A stretch of 48,491 nt of DNA from Pseudolabrys sp. GTDB taxonomy: Bacteria > Pseudomonadota > Alphaproteobacteria > Rhizobiales > Xanthobacteraceae. The stretch's first letter is position 1, and each line of letters starts with the position of its first letter. Below are positions 46,404 to 48,491 of this stretch, one piece after another. Made by a program: the position numbers and the translations under genes. The DNA is taken from NCBI GenBank assembly GCA_022841665.1, contig JALHRB010000026.1, forward strand, positions 1-48,491, given 5' to 3'. The notes below the pieces were generated by a model. That model was not told the origin of the DNA, ran no database searches, and saw nothing but the letters and a program-made list of their open reading frames with translations.

Positions 46404-47222
46404 GTGCCGACCAAGCTCGACGAAGCGCGCATACAACTGGCGCGCGCCAACCGCCTGATCGCCAACGAAGGCGTACTCGACGCCTTCGGTCACGTCACCA
46501 TGCGCCACCCGACCGATCCAGGCCGCTTTCTGATGTCGCGCTCGCGCGGGCCGGAGCTGGTGCAGCCGGAGGACATCCACGAGTTCACCCTGGACTCGCA
46601 GATCGTCACGCCCATCCAGGAGCGGCTCTACGGCGAACGGGTGATCCACGGCGAAATCTACAAGGCGCGGCCGGACGTGAACGCCGTCTGTCACCACCAC
46701 GCGCCGTCGATCCTGCCGTTCTGCGTGTCGGGCATGGCGCTCAAGCCGGTGTTTCACCTCGGCGCCACCATGGGCCCGCAGGTGCCGTTCTGGGATAGCC
46801 GCGACGATTTCGGCAACACCAACCTGATCGTGGCCAAGCCGGAGGAAGGCGCCTCGCTGGCGCGCGCACTCGGGCCGAACTGGACCGTGCTGATGCGCCG
46901 CCACGGCGCCACCGTCGCCGGCCGCTCGCTGCAGGAGCTCGCCTTCCGCACCATCTACACCGCGCGCAACGCGGCCATGCAGATCCAGGCGCATGGGCTG
47001 GGCCACGTATCGCCGCTGACGGCCGAGGAGACCGAATTGGCCGCCGCCTACAACTTGCAGCCCGGTCCGGTGATGCGCGCGTGGGAATATTGGTCGGTGC
47101 GGCTGGACAAGGTGGAAGGAACCTCCCGCCCACGCAGGGCCAAAGCCAATCGCGCGGCGGGAAAGACGCGGCCGGCCAAGGGCACCAAGGGGACGAAGCG
47201 TCCGCGCGCCCGGCGCCGCTGA
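46404..47222 (+). CDS. Class II aldolase/adducin family protein with basic tail
   Basis: The protein has 272 residues. The fold is seen from GVLDAFGHVTMRHPTDPGRF, with the zinc ligands in AVCHHHAPSILPF (three His), E-x-L-type residues and the late LMRRHGATVAG (second His region). Members include fuculose- and ribulose-phosphate aldolases and decarboxylases, and the substrate here is unclear. The start is GTG at 46404 behind GGAG. The final 31 residues are a Lys/Arg-rich stretch (RRAKANRAAGKTRPAKG...), absent from ordinary aldolases and like a nucleic-acid-binding tail. It stands alone. Confidence 0.87.
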   Translation: MPTKLDEARIQLARANRLIANEGVLDAFGHVTMRHPTDPGRFLMSRSRGPELVQPEDIHEFTLDSQIVTPIQERLYGERVIHGEIYKARPDVNAVCHHHAPSILPFCVSGMALKPVFHLGATMGPQVPFWDSRDDFGNTNLIVAKPEEGASLARALGPNWTVLMRRHGATVAGRSLQELAFRTIYTARNAAMQIQAHGLGHVSPLTAEETELAAAYNLQPGPVMRAWEYWSVRLDKVEGTSRPRRAKANRAAGKTRPAKGTKGTKRPRARRR

Positions 47223-47325
47223 GCCGAACCGGCCCTTGTATACCGGCTGAATTCGGCGGACTGCGGTGCTAAGGTAGATACATGCGCCATGGGGCGCGGC
47301 CGCGGTCGACGTAGGCGTTGGCGTC

Positions 47326-48491
47326 ATGGTGCCAAAGGTTCCTGCCCTCTCGCCCGCTCGGGCGTCTGTGCGCTTGGGCACGCTGCTTTGCGGCACCGCG
47401 CTGGCGCCGGTGGCGCTTGCCGCCCTGTTCGCCGGCTCCCCGGCTTATGCGGCATGCGATCTAAGCGGATCGACGGTCACGTGCACCGGCACGACCGATG
47501 GTTTCGGTGACGGCACGCAATCCGGATTGACCGTCAACGTGCAGGCCGGCGCAACAGTGAGCGCCGATCCCGCCATCAACATCGCCGATGCGAACACGAT
47601 CAACAATTTCGGCACGATCGCATCACCCGGTGACTCCGGCATCGGCATCGCCCTCACCAACAACAACACCATCAGCAACAGCGGCACGATCCGTGTCGGC
47701 GTCGATGGCGATGCCATACGGGGCGTGGGCGTTACCGGCAATACCGTAACCAACACTGGGACGATCGACGGTCGTATCACCCTCGTCGGCGCCGGCAACA
47801 GCGTCACCAACTCCGGCCTGCTCACTATTGCGAATCCGAACAGCAGTACCGGACTGGCCCACAACAGCAACAGCTTCACGCAGAATGCGAGCGGCACGCT
47901 GGCCCCGCAAGTCGATAACGTCGGCGGCATGGTGGGCAGCGTGATTACGCAAAACGCCACCATTGCCGGCACCTTGCGCGCGATCGTCCGCGCCGGCCTT
48001 TACGACCCGACAACGACTTACTCCAGCATCGTGACAGCCGCATTGTCGCTGAACGGCACGTTCGACACCGTCACCACCTCCTCACCGTTTTTCAGCGCCG
48101 CCGTCGACACGACTGGGAATAACATCAATCTCACGCTGACACGCATCGGTTTCGGCGCGGTCCCCGGCATGACTTCGAACCAACGCGCGGTCGGTAGCGC
48201 GCTCGAGCCCGGCTATTCGACGACGCTGACGGGAAACGCCGCGACCTTCTACGGCAACCTGCTCGCCGCCACCTCCATCGGCGTCTACGACCAGCTCTCC
48301 GGTCAGGGCACCAGCGCCGCGCAGGACGCCGCCTTCAGCGCCGGGTCGCAGTTCGGCAATGCCATGGTCCAGCAGGGGTTGGCCTGGCTCACCGGCAGCG
48401 GCGGCGCCGCCAACAGCGTCACCCTCGGCTACGCGCCCGAGCCGCGCGCGCGCATGGCGGGGCATGACGCCTTCGCGGCGATGCGCCCGCG
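47326..48491 (+). CDS. Autotransporter, 5' part, cut by window edge
   Basis: I read 388 codons, and the frame remains open at the right edge. An extended signal peptide (about 1-45, with LLCGTALAPVALAALFAG and SPAYAA) is followed by a short Thr/Asn/Gly-rich passenger with imperfect repeats of the type N-x-G-T-I or N-S-G-x-I (INNFGTI, ISNSGTI, VTNTGTI, VTNSGLL) at about 85-170. That pattern is a right-handed beta-helix. From about 285 the linker with NQRAVGSALEPGYS leads to the start of the beta-barrel (QFGNAMVQQGLAWLTG). The short passenger of around 250 residues is notable. ATG 47326 has only a weak AGG upstream. Confidence 0.85.
   Translation, partial: MVPKVPALSPARASVRLGTLLCGTALAPVALAALFAGSPAYAACDLSGSTVTCTGTTDGFGDGTQSGLTVNVQAGATVSADPAINIADANTINNFGTIASPGDSGIGIALTNNNTISNSGTIRVGVDGDAIRGVGVTGNTVTNTGTIDGRITLVGAGNSVTNSGLLTIANPNSSTGLAHNSNSFTQNASGTLAPQVDNVGGMVGSVITQNATIAGTLRAIVRAGLYDPTTTYSSIVTAALSLNGTFDTVTTSSPFFSAAVDTTGNNINLTLTRIGFGAVPGMTSNQRAVGSALEPGYSTTLTGNAATFYGNLLAATSIGVYDQLSGQGTSAAQDAAFSAGSQFGNAMVQQGLAWLTGSGGAANSVTLGYAPEPRARMAGHDAFAAMRP

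Overview
The window comes from the chromosome of a GC-rich alphaproteobacterium of the order Hyphomicrobiales, most likely in or near the Nitrobacteraceae/Xanthobacteraceae (Bradyrhizobium, Rhodopseudomonas, Pseudolabrys type). I infer this from conserved gene neighbourhoods (rpmB / phytase-like esterase / cobT / cobS / DnaJ / BolA; xerD divergent from aroK-aroB-CorC; comF-grxC-nitrilase-DUF1178; ubiG / lysC / ptsP-prfA-prmC / DUF4167) and from the many short palindromic intergenic repeats typical of these genomes. No identity search was possible. I saw no rRNA, tRNA, insertion sequence, prophage or CRISPR array.

Layout. 1-2934 (-): the 5' portion of a large Suv3-like helicase, cut by the left edge, preceded by a 593-nt intergenic stretch holding a diverged 111-bp direct repeat. 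3.5-5.3 kb: a DUF3108 exported protein, a small membrane protein and rpmB with a recognisable promoter and terminator. 5.3-10.5 kb: cobaltochelatase genes cobS and cobT with a phytase-like esterase, then a DnaJ-domain protein and a divergent BolA. 10.7-16.1 kb: a Bug-type solute-binding protein, a CorC/CNNM protein, aroB, aroK, a 48-residue membrane protein and xerD. 16.2-25 kb: accA, a lipoprotein L,D-transpeptidase, a GIY-YIG protein followed by an amidohydrolase remnant, an HPF protein fused to a cold-shock-like domain, and a TPR O-GlcNAc-transferase-like gene directly behind secA. 25.3-31.7 kb: a periplasmic parvulin, argJ, a MutT-type Nudix gene, a Flp pilin, a methyltransferase, and comF-grxC-nitrilase-DUF1178. 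31.8-43.3 kb: a DMT exporter, a small alpha/beta protein, ubiG, lysC, ptsP-prfA-prmC, a DUF4167 protein, a methyltransferase, gloB and a DUF985 cupin. 43.3-48.5 kb: a YddG-like exporter, a chemoreceptor, a PepSY protein, a class II aldolase and the 5' part of an autotransporter cut by the right edge.

Most of the window is core metabolism and translation: aerobic cobalt insertion for B12, shikimate and arginine/lysine pathway steps, fatty-acid carboxylation, protein export and folding, translation termination. Operons are tight, with ATGA/GTGA/TTGA stop-start overlaps at aroK-aroB, cobT-esterase, grxC-nitrilase-DUF1178 and ptsP-prfA-prmC.

The observations I consider most worth following are not new enzymes but unlabelled signals. 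They are two perfect TTAA-N7-TTAA (CtrA-type) boxes, one upstream of mutT/Flp pilin and one upstream of the PepSY/chemoreceptor genes; the paired 111-bp repeats near 3.0-3.4 kb; a nearly complete in-frame deletion remnant of an amidohydrolase; a secA-linked O-GlcNAc-transferase homologue; and at least six palindromic repeat families, one of which supplies the ubiG stop codon. I did not find a clearly new multi-gene system.
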